Assembly: GCA_947396885.1 (NCBI GenBank)
Contig: OX377203.1
Span: 24,431,253-24,495,252 of the forward strand
Source of the DNA: Heligmosomoides polygyrus polygyrus
Lineage: Eukaryota > Nematoda > Chromadorea > Rhabditida > Heligmosomidae
DNA length: 64,000 nt
Direction: 5' to 3'
Positions 41,601-47,800 of this stretch are shown here, one piece after another. Below the pieces are notes generated by a model, which was given only the letters and a program-made list of their open reading frames with translations, searched no databases and was not told the DNA's origin. A program made the position numbers and the translations under genes. The first letter of the stretch is position 1. Each line of letters opens with the position of its first letter.

Positions 41601-44600
41601 CGGTAGCATATATCAGCAACCTGCCACGAAACAGTATCGATCTTCAGACAATATCGACTGATTTTATCTATTTTTATGCAGATTAGACACTTCCAAGTGG
41701 GAATCGCACGAGCCTATATAATAAAGGGAGCGTCTGTGTGCGTTTGTATCCACACATCCGAGATCACACTTGAGAGTATAAATCGCATAAATATGATTGA
41801 GGGTGGACAGTCTGCACAGAATCCGTTTTGAAGACAGCATCATATCATATCCTACTATTCTATTCTACATTTATTTTGAACCATTTTCCGAAGTAAAGCG
41901 AAGAAGTATCAAAGTTGAAAAGAATAACCGCTGCGGTCAAGATGCTGTATCATTGTGGTTTGATGGCGAAGCTTCCAATCAGATGTTTGGCTGCCAGTAA
42001 GCCGCTCTACGTCTTGTAAAAAAAGATAAGAGAACAAGAGTGAAAATTTCACAACCCACACATAGACGCAAGTCTGGGTATTGAACTCTTATATGCGGTG
42101 CATAGATTGGAAGTGAAAGTACTTGATCTGAGTGCTTGTTCATCAAAGGTCAAGATTTACGATTTACGACCCAAAATGTCTTAAATCGTAGTTACGCACG
42201 ATGCTGGTGGATAGTCGGACGTTTTTAGAGCAAACCTCATAACTATTTTTCATAAGCTGCTTCCAGATTCTGCGCGTTCTTTCGCAAAACAAATTTTGAA
42301 AACGTGTAGTAATTCCTTCAAGGACATATAGCAGCATGTATTATATATGTGCTGCGTGTAGCATTTATCACCCTCCATTCGATGGTTAATTAATCAAGAG
42401 GGGGTTTGCATGGGATTGGTTCACCTGTGCTGGGAAGGAGATCCACCTACTTCAGAATTTGTTTAGCGCGATCATGCGGAATTATACATCGTACCAGTTC
42501 GACCAAAGATTCCTAATTACGTGGGTTACCAAATGTGGTATGTTGTGGTGCAATAAAATGACCACCCACCTCCTCCCGAAATATAGCCCTCCTATTAATC
42601 CTAGTTTTGACGAATTTATTAGTTTTCGTGCAATCATTTCTAAAGACTCTAACAACTGATGTACTCTTCTAATTCACTCCATACTGAAGAATTTTTTGCC
42701 TCCATTACTAGTGCACTATCCGGTGTTATCCGAATCAAATATCCGATCCGATAAAAAATCGTTTTCCTCAATCATCCGAAAAACCGACCAATCGAAAATC
42801 ATCCTCATCTGAATCATCCAAAAATCCGGGATTTTCAAAATTACCCTTATCTGAATAGCTGAACAAAAGCTGAACAGATTTCTAGCCAACTGGACACCTC
42901 TAAATTCAGTGAATGTCTCCTAAAGAAAACTGAACACATAAAATTTTAGCAAATTGTTAATCTAAAAAGTTAATTGAAAGAGAGCACATCCACGGTGTTG
43001 ATCAAATATTCCATACGATAAATTCTCAGCATTCTAGCTTGCGTTTCGCTTGGGTGTCATCCTATTGACTTCGATGCTCAATCGGTCATCAGTTTCTGCA
43101 TTTTGACTATTTTCTCTTTAAACAGGATGCTTTGCAATGCTAACCAGACACTTTTCATCTTAAACCGAACATTATTTAAAGCAAGACAAGAATTTCGTGT
43201 TTGTTCGAAGTGAAGCTTTTTCTTAGGGCACTGCTTAAGGCGAGTGGTTTATTTAAACTTTAGACACGACTGACTTGGTTTGAAAAAGCGTCCATTTTAT
43301 GTCTAGATGTGGCTTCAAATTTAAAAGTGTCAAGTTTAAATTGAAGTGTTCGGTCAAGAATGAAAAGAGTCCGGTTGAGAATGAAGAGCGTCCGGTTAAC
43401 AATGAACTGTTCGGGTGGTATAAACCCTAAAGCAGTTCTGCCGCAGGCGGGTGGCAGTATTGAAACGGCATGATCACATTTATACACCCTGGATAGTCGA
43501 ATTATACTTTTTATATGAATGAAAATACATTGTACAACACTACCAAGTGATTTAGAAGCGACTGAGTTTATTTTGAGAGAAGTTCAGAGCTGAGAAGCCG
43601 AGAAGTCCAGTTTCAGTTACGAAGGCTGATAAGGAAGTATGGTTACAAGAATCGAGGTAACCGTTTACTTAAGCATTACTCAATGTGTGCTTACATAGTA
43701 CTAACTACCACGCTTCTGTTGAGTCAGGAAAAAGCGTTGGTGAACAAGGCAAATAGGGACTAACAAACAGAATATGGATTAGCTAATAGTCGTTTTTTAA
43801 AGGACGGATTTGCATGTCTTTCCATGACGTAGAACACAACTTGAAGTCGAAGCTCCTGGTAGAGTGTTCATTCCCCAATTACTTATTCTATTTACTTCTC
43901 CTCCATACCAAGCGACAACTCTACAATGTTTGAGAAATGGTTAAGCAGAGAGACAGAAGTAGAATTCGAGCAGCCTCTAGCAAACGTGGTCATCTGCTTC
44001 GGTCCCGCATATTGAGCATTAAAGAACAAAATCTAACAGGAAATGATATTGCGCTGGAGAGGAGGCTATAAGATCGAGTCCTTCGTTACAAAGCAAGTTG
44101 CTCACAACGTGTGGACCACAGCTATTTGACCACAGCTACGATTTACCACCCAAAATGTCGCAAATCGCAACATCGTAAATCGTGAGTCGTAATTACGCAC
44201 ACCCCTGTCGGTACACAAGCACCTTTAGCTGTACCATGGCAGTGCTTTGGGTACAAGCAAGTGTCGTCGTGAATTCACGACCATTTCTACTTTGCTGTGA
44301 GGGCAGAGAATCTTTTCCATAGCAGAGAGGCGCCCAGAGCGACGTTGATCTTCGAAAGAGCTATCTCCAACCTCAAACTACTGAATCAAAAGACCTCTGA
44401 AGTGGGAGCGATGTCCTCCTTGTCTTCCTTGTCCCGCAGCAGTCATCGACGAGGCTTTTCGTGTTTAAGAAAGTTTCGGGAATGCGCTGTGTGTGACGTC
44501 GTCATACAACACCTGTTTTAGCATATTTAACAGGCAACAATAACTACACGTTCGAAGAACGCTCGTGGCCGTGGCAGCAATAATAATCATGGAGGATATG

Positions 44601-47474
44601 GAGCATTTGGGCTCAAAGCACCAAACCGCAGTGAATGGATATCATTGAATAACGGAGTCGACGTTTCTAACTAAGAAAAGTTCCACAGCATTCGATTTTA
44701 GAAGCACAACGTTAGCGTGGGTATCTACACCAACAACTTCGATTGGGAAGCGATCACCCATGGAGCCAGCACCGACGACGCTGAGCTTTGGTAAGTCAGG
44801 AGAAAAGTTGTCATGGGAGTAGATGAGCGATACTCTCATTTAGATGGTACTACCCAAGAAAGGATCTACGGCGTAGGTCTGAACGGGGGAAATGGATAGT
44901 ACTGCGAGAATCTCCACCCTTCATATAGTAGAAAAACATGGTTAGTTCTTGCTGAGTCTTTGATCCCAAAGAGCTACGTGTCCTCGGGCGCGCGCTGATG
45001 GACGTGGCGAAAGGCTATACGGTGTACGATCGGTGGCTCAGCAGGGTGAAACGCTGCTTCACAGGTGCTAGGTCAGATGTTCGGCTCTTGTACTAGGCAC
45101 TAATTTTGCATTTTTTCATGACTGCCGCCTCCTTTACCAGTTTGCTTCCTGCACATCTACTACACATTTTCAATATAATTTCTCAAATAAAGGTCACATT
45201 CGTGCTCAACACGAAGTCTGGGCGAAAACGGTGACCATGACCTTACCATTAATCACCCCTACCTACTGTAACTTAGCGTACTCCAGCGTAATACGGAAAA
45301 ACGGATGACAGATTCGCGATCGCCATCCCAAATAACCCCACCTCCCTTGACAAAGTTTGGCCGAAATCGGTGATTATGGCTTCGACAGCCCTAGTCACCC
45401 GTACCTGCTGTAAGGTCATTGTTTACCGTTCGCTGAAAACCCCAAATTGTATAATCAGAGGTCGAGAAGAAGTCGAAAAATTTCTTTCGCCCAAACCTCG
45501 CATAGGGGGATGTATTTGCGGTGCTGATCACGAATCTGACATCCGTTTGTTAAATTTGGGCCGATTAGGGTAGGTTATGGTAGGTATGGGTGGCGGTGCA
45601 ATGCTGTACCCACAGCTCTTTGGATTCAAGGACTCAGCAAAAACGAAACATGTTTTTCTATACTTGAGGGGTGGAGATTCTCGCAGTACTACTCATTTTC
45701 CCCGTTAAGACCTATACCCGAGACCCTTCCCTGGTAGGTGAGGTAGGAAGGAGAAATAGGTAAGTAAGGAAAAAAAGCTAATGGCGCATGCGGGTCATAA
45801 AGAATGAAATATATTAGGGCGTCCCATAATTTTCAGGGTTATCATACCATTTTTATTAAAATTTATTACAACAAGATAATGACCAAGAGAAGTCAATCGA
45901 TATACTCTCAATCTGTGGCCACAACTCTTCTCCAACGATTGGGCAGGGAGTTGATTGCATTCTCCCAGAAAGAAGCTGGCCTGCTGCCGATCCATTCGTT
46001 GATTGCGCGCTGAACTTCTTGACGTTTCGAGCACCGTCTGTTCCTGAAAAAGTGAGCCAGATTTCTGAATGTTGCATAGTCACAGGGACTGATATCTGGT
46101 GAATACGTAGGATGTGCCACAATTTCGATTGAGTCCTTCCTCATCGTCTCCTGCGTTCGTTTCGCTTGATGCGGTTGTGCATTATCCATCAACACACGGA
46201 TGGTACCGAATCTCGGGTACTTCTCAAGCAGCTTAAGCTTTATTTCCAGCATATCTTCAATGAACAAATCTGCTGTGATCGTCTGCCTGTCCGGTAAAAG
46301 CGAGGAGTGCGCGACTCCCCGACTCGTGAACCAAAATGAAAGCAAAATCTTCTTCCCATGTGGGGACGGCTTCGGAATTCATTCTGGTCCTGCGTGCTTC
46401 GGAAGCCAGTGCATCACCCATGTGGTGTTATCGTACATGCACCACTTCTCGTCTTGTGCCAAAATCGTGCTTAACCACGCAGTCGTTCCTTGAGCGCTTG
46501 AGATTATTCTGATAGGTGACCACTCGCTGTCGCTTCTGAGAGGGAGTCGGTGTGTCCTGGCCACACTGCCCTTCTTCCGCTTCGTTTCAGGTAGCGATGA
46601 ACAGTGCTACGTGGAGTACTGGTATCCTTTGGGATTACCCTTACGCTTCTGGCAGGTTGCCTCCTGACTGCTTTTTCAGTCAGGAGGCAACCTGCTAGAA
46701 ACGCGCCGTTTTTTCGGTCCGATCGGTCTTCCAGTACGCTTCTTGTCAGTAGTGCTGTAAGTTCCCTTCCGGAAACGGCTGAACCAAGTTTCACATGTTG
46801 ACTTGCTGCAGGCATCGGGACCTAACAAATCAGCGATAGCTTTGTGAGCAGCGGTTCCAGACAGTCCAGAACGAAAGTAATGAAGAAGCAAGTCGCGATA
46901 CGTCGATGTCTGCTTCAACTTCAAGAAACTGCCGAAGTGCAGGCAATAGGCCGATAAAGTGAATCTTCATGCTATTGCAAAATATATTCCAATCCCCTTG
47001 TTTTGATAAGATAACATCACTTTTGGATCTTGTATAAAGAAATTGCAACGCGTCAACCACTCATCGTTCAAATAGCCCAGAAATTTATGGGACACCCCAA
47101 TACAAAGGGCGATGTCAATCTGTCCTTGTTTGGGGTGAACAATGCCTTCTGTTCCTCGCACGATTTGGAAGGTAAAGATTTTTCATACACGACACGCTTT
47201 TGTCGCTCAGATGTACACTTCTGTCATGACAGAACACTATAAGTGGATATACAGTACCCCACTGTCGCCGTCAACCTCAAAGACCGATCTTTTTAGGTAC
47301 TTAACTACCTACGACTCTGTTGGTTCCGCGATATCCTACGACTTCTCTGATTTCAAGCCATTCGCAAATTTCACGAAACCGCGCGTGAAGCAATTTCCCA
47401 AGTTGGACTACATATGTGGCTTGGCTGCTAACAGGTTTAACGATTTCCTCCTCAGTAGGCGAGGTACATCATAG
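26610..47474 (+). CDS. LYS-type (GH25-like) lysozyme, six exons with transposon-filled introns
   Basis: Secreted lysozyme cleaving bacterial peptidoglycan, probably intestinal and antibacterial or digestive as in other nematode LYS proteins. Exons 26,608-26,675; 27,943-28,046; 29,795-29,868; 29,974-30,113; 38,233-38,310; 47,178 (or 47,172)-47,474. Phases agree at every junction (0, 2, 1, 0, 0) and the sum is 759 nt, 252 residues (254 with the alternative acceptor), slightly short of the usual 270-300. Motifs in order: signal peptide, ALAVDFNG (first-strand Asp), GLDVEIFMTP, FEELYDGLTKGG, QTIWIKV, ENVALINEI, HAFVAQMYTS, YDFSDFKPF, VKQF, YICGLAANR. All donors are GT and all internal acceptors AG, four of them T-rich. 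No stop or frameshift is seen in the joined reading. Uncertain: exact start of exon 6, and whether such long transposon-laden introns are still spliced. Confidence 0.85.
26885..27080 (-). mobile_element. SINE-like repeat unit, inverted relative to 27,390-27,575 (intron 1)
   Basis: The reverse complement of this segment matches 27,390-27,575: shared GGTGATTGTTACGCACACGT, CTGTAATTCTGGACTCCGCT and CCTACATCCTGTCA-type blocks, about 75% identical by eye. The pair forms a potential hairpin with a 300-base loop inside intron 1. Confidence 0.65.
27335..27575. mobile_element. SINE-like unit with tRNA-like module (intron 1)
   Basis: On the minus strand 27,340-27,425 reads GGGCCACGGTAGCGCAGAGG (box A-like) and later GAGATCGAGCCCTCAG (box B-like GATCGAGCCC), i.e. 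a tRNA-like module. Its + strand flank (27,430-27,575) is the inverted partner of 26,885-27,080. Confidence 0.5.
27943..28046 (+). CDS. Lysozyme exon 2
   Basis: Acceptor TCATTTTCCAG at 27,942, donor CTAGA|GTATGT at 28,047. Encodes VILPEFALAVDFNGLATEES then LQCLKDSEYKTIFL plus two bases. AVDFNG is the first beta-strand of the LYS/GH25 barrel with its conserved Asp. Intron 2 (28,047-29,794) contains an RTE in opposite orientation. Confidence 0.85.
28237..28619 (-). pseudogene. RTE family B C-terminal segment
   Basis: Two overlapping frames (28,404-28,619 and 28,237-28,455) together give the usual C-terminus: QLHAAEMRMLRWACGWTRRD, REQRLRWYGHVLRRPENH, then RPRGAPRKRWKDVIKRDL and RTADPATARD. Confidence 0.7.
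28857..29372 (-). pseudogene. RTE family B RT palm segment
   Basis: Opens AHEVMEKYREKRKPCSLVFL then DMGKAYDRLPG (first catalytic Asp, here followed by G-K-A-Y instead of the usual E-K-A-F/Y). A frame change near 29,240 garbles the middle; the ADD box is not in frame here. Confidence 0.65.
29795..29868 (+). CDS. Lysozyme exon 3
   Basis: Acceptor CACTGCTTCAG, donor GATGAAG|GTGAGC. 74 nt: completes a Glu codon, then AYDIHHNNGQLHKHVVGNAH and RADE plus one base. It occupies the place of the family's loop-and-helix region (usually RGY..G.........NIKNAY), though the Arg-Gly-Tyr is not kept (E-A-Y here). Intron 3 (29,869-29,973) is 105 bp and transposon-free. Confidence 0.75.
29974..30113 (+). CDS. 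Lysozyme exon 4
   Basis: Acceptor CGCGTTTCAG, donor ATAAAG|GTATGG. Encodes AGLDVEIFMTPLTRPMMQPE, then RQFEELYDGLTKGGVYIQTI and WIK, phase 0 at the end. EIFMTP and the TIWIKV strand are the most recognisable parts of nematode LYS proteins. Intron 4 is 8.1 kb (30,114-38,232). Confidence 0.9.
30478..31210 (+). mobile_element. Tc1/mariner-type element, 733 bp, perfect 26-bp inverted termini, nested in RTE
   Basis: 30,478-30,503 (CAGGGTGCGTAAAAAGTATT and on) is the exact reverse complement of 31,185-31,210. The right flank is TA (31,211-31,212), and the left flank CA (30,476-30,477) is TA in the uninterrupted RTE copy, so it entered at a TA as this superfamily does. At 733 bp it is an internally deleted or decayed copy. 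Confidence 0.8.
30646..30915 (+). pseudogene. Decayed Tc1-like transposase N-terminus
   Basis: An 89-codon frame with NKRIRRCSKRLVRKEVSNLN then VSHGSV, which fits the second helix-turn-helix of Tc1-type transposases (RRSVRKIAKELNVSRGTV type). No DD34D catalytic motif is readable downstream. DNA-binding role in the intact protein; this copy cannot transpose itself. Confidence 0.45.
31296..31784 (+). pseudogene. RTE family B RT active-site and thumb segment
   Basis: Opens MRDCIANHLEKGPLRMILHA then DDISLVAYNQGELEE: the active site reads HADD. Continues NGLRLNVKKTKFISSEQCAG, FCYLGSDLSEDGSVEQAVRG, RPALLYGSECWAL and QLHAARLR, where the internal deletion begins. Well preserved (about 160 codons open) compared with copy 1. 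Confidence 0.8.
31997..32404. other. AT-rich intronic sequence without recognised feature
   Basis: Includes a short ATTA/TTAA run (32,370-32,390). Part of lysozyme intron 4. Confidence 0.4.
32646..32942 (+). pseudogene. RTE family C endonuclease C-terminus
   Basis: RWTHSSPNGQHLHELDHILC then VGVVPSFNMGSDHRLLRARL: the D-H-I-L strand and the catalytic SDHR motif of EEP endonucleases. The first metal-binding residues are lost in the upstream deletion. Confidence 0.75.
33480..33768 (+). pseudogene. RTE family C RT N-terminal blocks
   Basis: LHKKGDKEDLFNYRPITLIP (about 33,490), VLYKVFTKCLLSRIGRTLEE, VEQAGFRRKFSTLDHILACC, then LVLTLIGYHKAFDSVEP, which ends in a TAG at 33,766. The position of the first catalytic Asp (usually F-V/L-D-Y) is occupied by Gly-Tyr (LIGYHKAFDS), so the active site was already damaged. 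Confidence 0.8.
33769..34146 (+). pseudogene. RTE family C RT palm with altered active site (FADN)
   Basis: KVWEALNEQGIEPHYTNILS continues from the stop; then VERGMRQGDPISPNIFSACL and HMRFADNIASSH. FADN at 34,024-34,035 replaces the catalytic FADD, so the second Asp is lost. Together with the change in the first catalytic block this copy is inactive. Confidence 0.75.
34074..34800 (+). pseudogene. RTE family C thumb and C-terminal segment
   Basis: MSKTKFMRNEFADDDPVLFE then EEVEDYVYLGRLLNMKNDLR, RRNRAAWAAYNSVRGVIES, ALCYACQTWAVTKAAEDQLR, and a decayed end with HLMKACVPLC-type and RWLKIEQGGEHAG text. Frames change near 34,355 and 34,500. Confidence 0.7.
34841..35826. other. Intronic sequence without gene
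   Basis: 35,660-35,790 is rich in TTCCG/CGGAA words, a degenerate simple repeat. Nothing else is assignable. Confidence 0.4.
35827..35868. repeat. TTC trinucleotide run (RTE tail)
   Basis: About 14 uninterrupted TTC units; on the minus strand it is the 3' tail of RTE copy A2. Confidence 0.9.
35918..36565 (-). pseudogene. RTE A2 thumb and C-terminus
   Basis: MAMFGLKLNVIKSEYLTTDV, FKYLGSAIASDGSLTFEVSS, AWSKWRSMTGVLCDRKIPER, RLKSKVYRTIVRPVAMYGSE, MLRWTAGVTRLDRIRND, RWCGHVLRAS and KRPKGQPKQRWLD. 215 codons open, the longest intact stretch of this copy. Confidence 0.85.
36587..37218 (-). pseudogene. RTE A2 RT palm with 48-bp tandem duplication
   Basis: Contains NQCGFVAGCGTIDVINAARL, LAFLGLEKAFDRVPRE (the catalytic Asp of F-L-D-L is Gly here), SVGVHQGSALSPLLFIVVMD and LLYADDVMLAS. 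The segment around RLRQHGVSEELIEWV is present twice because 36,815-36,862 is duplicated as 36,863-36,910. Confidence 0.8.
36815..36910. repeat. 48-bp tandem duplication inside RTE A2
   Basis: CACCCACTCAATAAGCTCTT starts at 36,815 and again at 36,863. The unit keeps frame (16 codons), so it is a late change in this copy; A1 and A3 have it once. Confidence 0.9.
37299..37697 (-). pseudogene. RTE A2 linker and first RT block
   Basis: AKKAAKKAVAVAKAVHYDDL, RDGERHLYRLAKARHRQAED, IEKFLGISDESGHLLTNRKR and MKPGKATGPDDIAADL. Corresponds to residues about 420-560 of copy A1. Confidence 0.85.
38233..38310 (+). CDS. Lysozyme exon 5
   Basis: Acceptor TTATAATTTAG, donor GCCAAG|GTATTT; 78 nt, phase 0 at both ends. 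Encodes VANPDCWDKDQRENVALINE then IALAAK, equivalent to the V-T-S-P-x-x-W...N-V-x-F-I-N segment after the IWI(Q/K)V strand. It lies just outside the 5' end of RTE A2. Intron 5 is 8.9 kb. Confidence 0.85.
38740..38890. repeat. ATCCGAATC-rich dispersed repeat R6, copy 1
   Basis: Contains CTGAATCATCCGATGATCCG then GGATTTTCAAAA; 42,715-42,860 has the same words (CTGAATCATCCAAAAATCCG, GGGATTTTCAAAA). Confidence 0.65.
38891..39750. other. Intron 5 sequence without recognised gene
   Basis: Short frames only; 39,228-39,290 has a few R6-like words (AAAATCCAATGATTTGGAT). Confidence 0.4.
39990..40330 (+). repeat. 37-bp minisatellite array (forward)
   Basis: Units such as GAAAACGTGTGATAGACGTC followed by GTCCAACGTGTGCCCGAAT, degenerate, with a period of 36-38 bp. 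No unique spacers between units. Confidence 0.75.
40425..40590. repeat. Dispersed repeat R7, copy 2 (inverted relative to 16,917-17,060)
   Basis: CCAAACGTCTGGTTGGGGCT, CCCAAACCCGGAGAGTAGAA and AAACTGGTTTTGCTATATAG are the counterparts of blocks in copy 1. Confidence 0.65.
40600..41045. repeat. C/T-rich tandem array of CACTGGTCCC-type units
   Basis: TTCACTGGACC, CCGGTCCC and TACTGGTCCC words recur every 11-24 bases. Copy 3 of R5 has the complementary G/A-rich text (GGACCAGTAA-type, 55,750-55,850). The long Pro-rich frame through it is a by-product of the repeat. Confidence 0.75.
41045..41400 (-). repeat. 37-bp minisatellite array (reverse)
   Basis: Units such as GCGCGACATCAGTGACACGT followed by CGTCTGAATCCG, the complement of the forward array's consensus. 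About ten units. Confidence 0.75.
41421..42714. other. Intron 5 sequence without recognised gene
   Basis: AT-rich, short frames only. Confidence 0.4.
42715..42860. repeat. Dispersed repeat R6, copy 2
   Basis: Rich in ATCCGA/AATCATCCG words, same order as 38,740-38,890. Confidence 0.65.
42861..44641. other. Intron 5 sequence without recognised gene
   Basis: Besides the short tandem repeat at 43,347-43,415 nothing is assignable. Short words such as ATTTACGACCCAAAATGTC at 42,160 and a related stretch at 44,140 suggest another old repeat. Confidence 0.4.
43347..43415. repeat. 21-24-bp tandem repeat
   Basis: Three to four units of the type GTCCGGTTGAGAATGAAGAG; the minus strand reads repeated N-R-T-L-F-I-L. 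Confidence 0.7.
44642..44839 (-). pseudogene. Possible Argonaute-like exon fragment
   Basis: 65 codons; the middle DLPKLSVVGAGSMGDRFPIE then VVGVDTHANV resembles the L-P-x-L-x-V...x-x-P-x-E-x-x-x-V-x-x-x-Q-x-V segment that ends the PAZ region in nematode Argonautes. No convincing splice sites bound it, it lies antisense in the lysozyme intron, and it abuts a TIR element, so it may be a captured or dead exon. The family call is tentative. Confidence 0.25.
44846..45740. mobile_element. About 895-bp TIR element (MITE-like) with about 130-bp inverted ends
   Basis: 44,848-44,980 is the approximate reverse complement of 45,600-45,738: TAGTACTGCGAGAATCTCCA (44,898) against 45,670-45,690, and TTGCTGAGTCTTTGATCCCA (44,951) against 45,620-45,640. 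The interior has a diverged direct repeat (45,215-45,275 and 45,350-45,420) and no transposase. No clear target-site duplication by eye. Confidence 0.7.
45908..46345 (-). pseudogene. Mariner transposase, catalytic C-terminal half
   Basis: RVLMDNAQPHQA holds the second catalytic Asp and HPTYSPDISPCDYATF the third, with exactly 34 residues between: the mariner D,D34D signature. Ends in the usual I-N-x-L-P-x-R-W (AINSLPNRWRRVV). The transposase cuts and pastes the element at TA. Open for 145 codons. Confidence 0.9.
46379..46564 (-). pseudogene. Mariner transposase, first catalytic block
   Basis: STILAQDEKWCMYDN contains the first catalytic Asp (usual form I-V-T-x-D-E-K-W-I-x-Y-D-N). Separate frame from its neighbours, so at least two frameshifts lie around it. 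Confidence 0.8.
46504..46924 (-). pseudogene. Mariner transposase, N-terminal helix-turn-helix region
   Basis: 46,676-46,924 gives TYRDLLLHYFRSGLSGTAAH, STCETWFSRFRKGTYSTTDK and KRTGRPIG (first HTH and GRP linker); 46,504-46,815 in another frame gives STPRSTVHRYLKRSGRRAVW (second HTH). A perfect 18-bp inverted repeat (46,652-46,669 / 46,678-46,695) lies between them. Confidence 0.8.
46652..46695. repeat. 18-bp perfect inverted repeat inside the mariner ORF
   Basis: GCAGGTTGCCTCCTGACT and its reverse complement AGTCAGGAGGCAACCTGC, 8-base loop. It lies where the transposase reading frame breaks. Confidence 0.9.
47178..47474 (+). CDS. Lysozyme exon 6 (last exon)
   Basis: Encodes HAFVAQMYTSVMTEHYKWIY, then YLTTYDSVGSAISYDFSDFK, PFANFTKPRVKQFPKLDYIC and GLAANRFNDF before TAG (47,472-47,474). 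These match the end of nematode LYS proteins (G-x-Y-T-N/S, F-x-D-F-R/K-P-F, V-K-Q-F, C-G-x-x-x-N-R). The start is not certain: AG at 47,176-47,177 (exon from 47,178) or 47,170-47,171 (from 47,172) both keep phase 0; the best consensus acceptor, GTCGCTCAG before MYTS, would lose the conserved residues before it. Confidence 0.85.
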   Translation: MFHTRHAFVAQMYTSVMTEHYKWIYSTPLSPSTSKTDLFRYLTTYDSVGSAISYDFSDFKPFANFTKPRVKQFPKLDYICGLAANRFNDFLLSRRGTS

Positions 47475-47636
47475 ATCTTCCGTGCTTTCAGAAACGTCTA
47501 TCTGCTGTCATGGAGCACGGAAGAGCCCAAGAAACCGGTGGTCAGACCAGTTGGTCCCGTTCCTTTCATCAGCTCAAATTTCACGGATTTCTCTGCAAAC
47601 CAGCTTGCTCAAAAGCAGTGAATATGCTGACAGCCC

Positions 47637-47736
47637 CCTCTGCTTTGTTCGTTCCTATTTTTTGAATAAATGGATATATAAATACCCCTCTGCTTTGTTC
47701 GTTCCTATTTTTTGAATAAATGGATATATAAATATA
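47637..47736. repeat. 50-bp tandem duplication
   Basis: CCTCTGCTTTGTTCGTTCCT recurs with a period of 50 bp (TGCTTTGTTC at 47,641 and 47,691); the two units are nearly identical, so the duplication is recent. Confidence 0.9.
47661..47666 (+). terminator. Candidate polyadenylation signal of the lysozyme gene
   Basis: AATAAA 187 bases after the stop, repeated 50 bases later in a tandem duplication. No closer AATAAA is seen on this strand. Confidence 0.4.
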
Positions 47737-47800
47737 TATAAGCGCACAAGATCGGTGTTACATTTCTGGTATTACATTGTCGACCACTACCACGGGTTTA
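47728..47800. repeat. Dispersed repeat R3, short copy
   Basis: ATATATATAAGCGCACAAGA then TCGGTGTTACATTTCTGG: about 70 bp identical by eye to 53,087-53,158 and diverged from 57,510-57,580. Confidence 0.85.

Larger units (their letters stand above)
45814..47100 (-). mobile_element. Full-length mariner transposon (1,287 bp), inactive
   Basis: Ends TTAGGGCGTCCCATAATTTT (45,814) and, on the other strand, TTGGGGTGTCCCATAAATTT (47,100) are imperfect inverted termini of about 25 bp, flanked on both sides by TA (45,812-45,813 and 47,101-47,102). 1,287 bp is the usual mariner length. The transposase is broken by frameshifts. It lies about 75 bp upstream of the last lysozyme exon, in intron 5. Confidence 0.9.
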
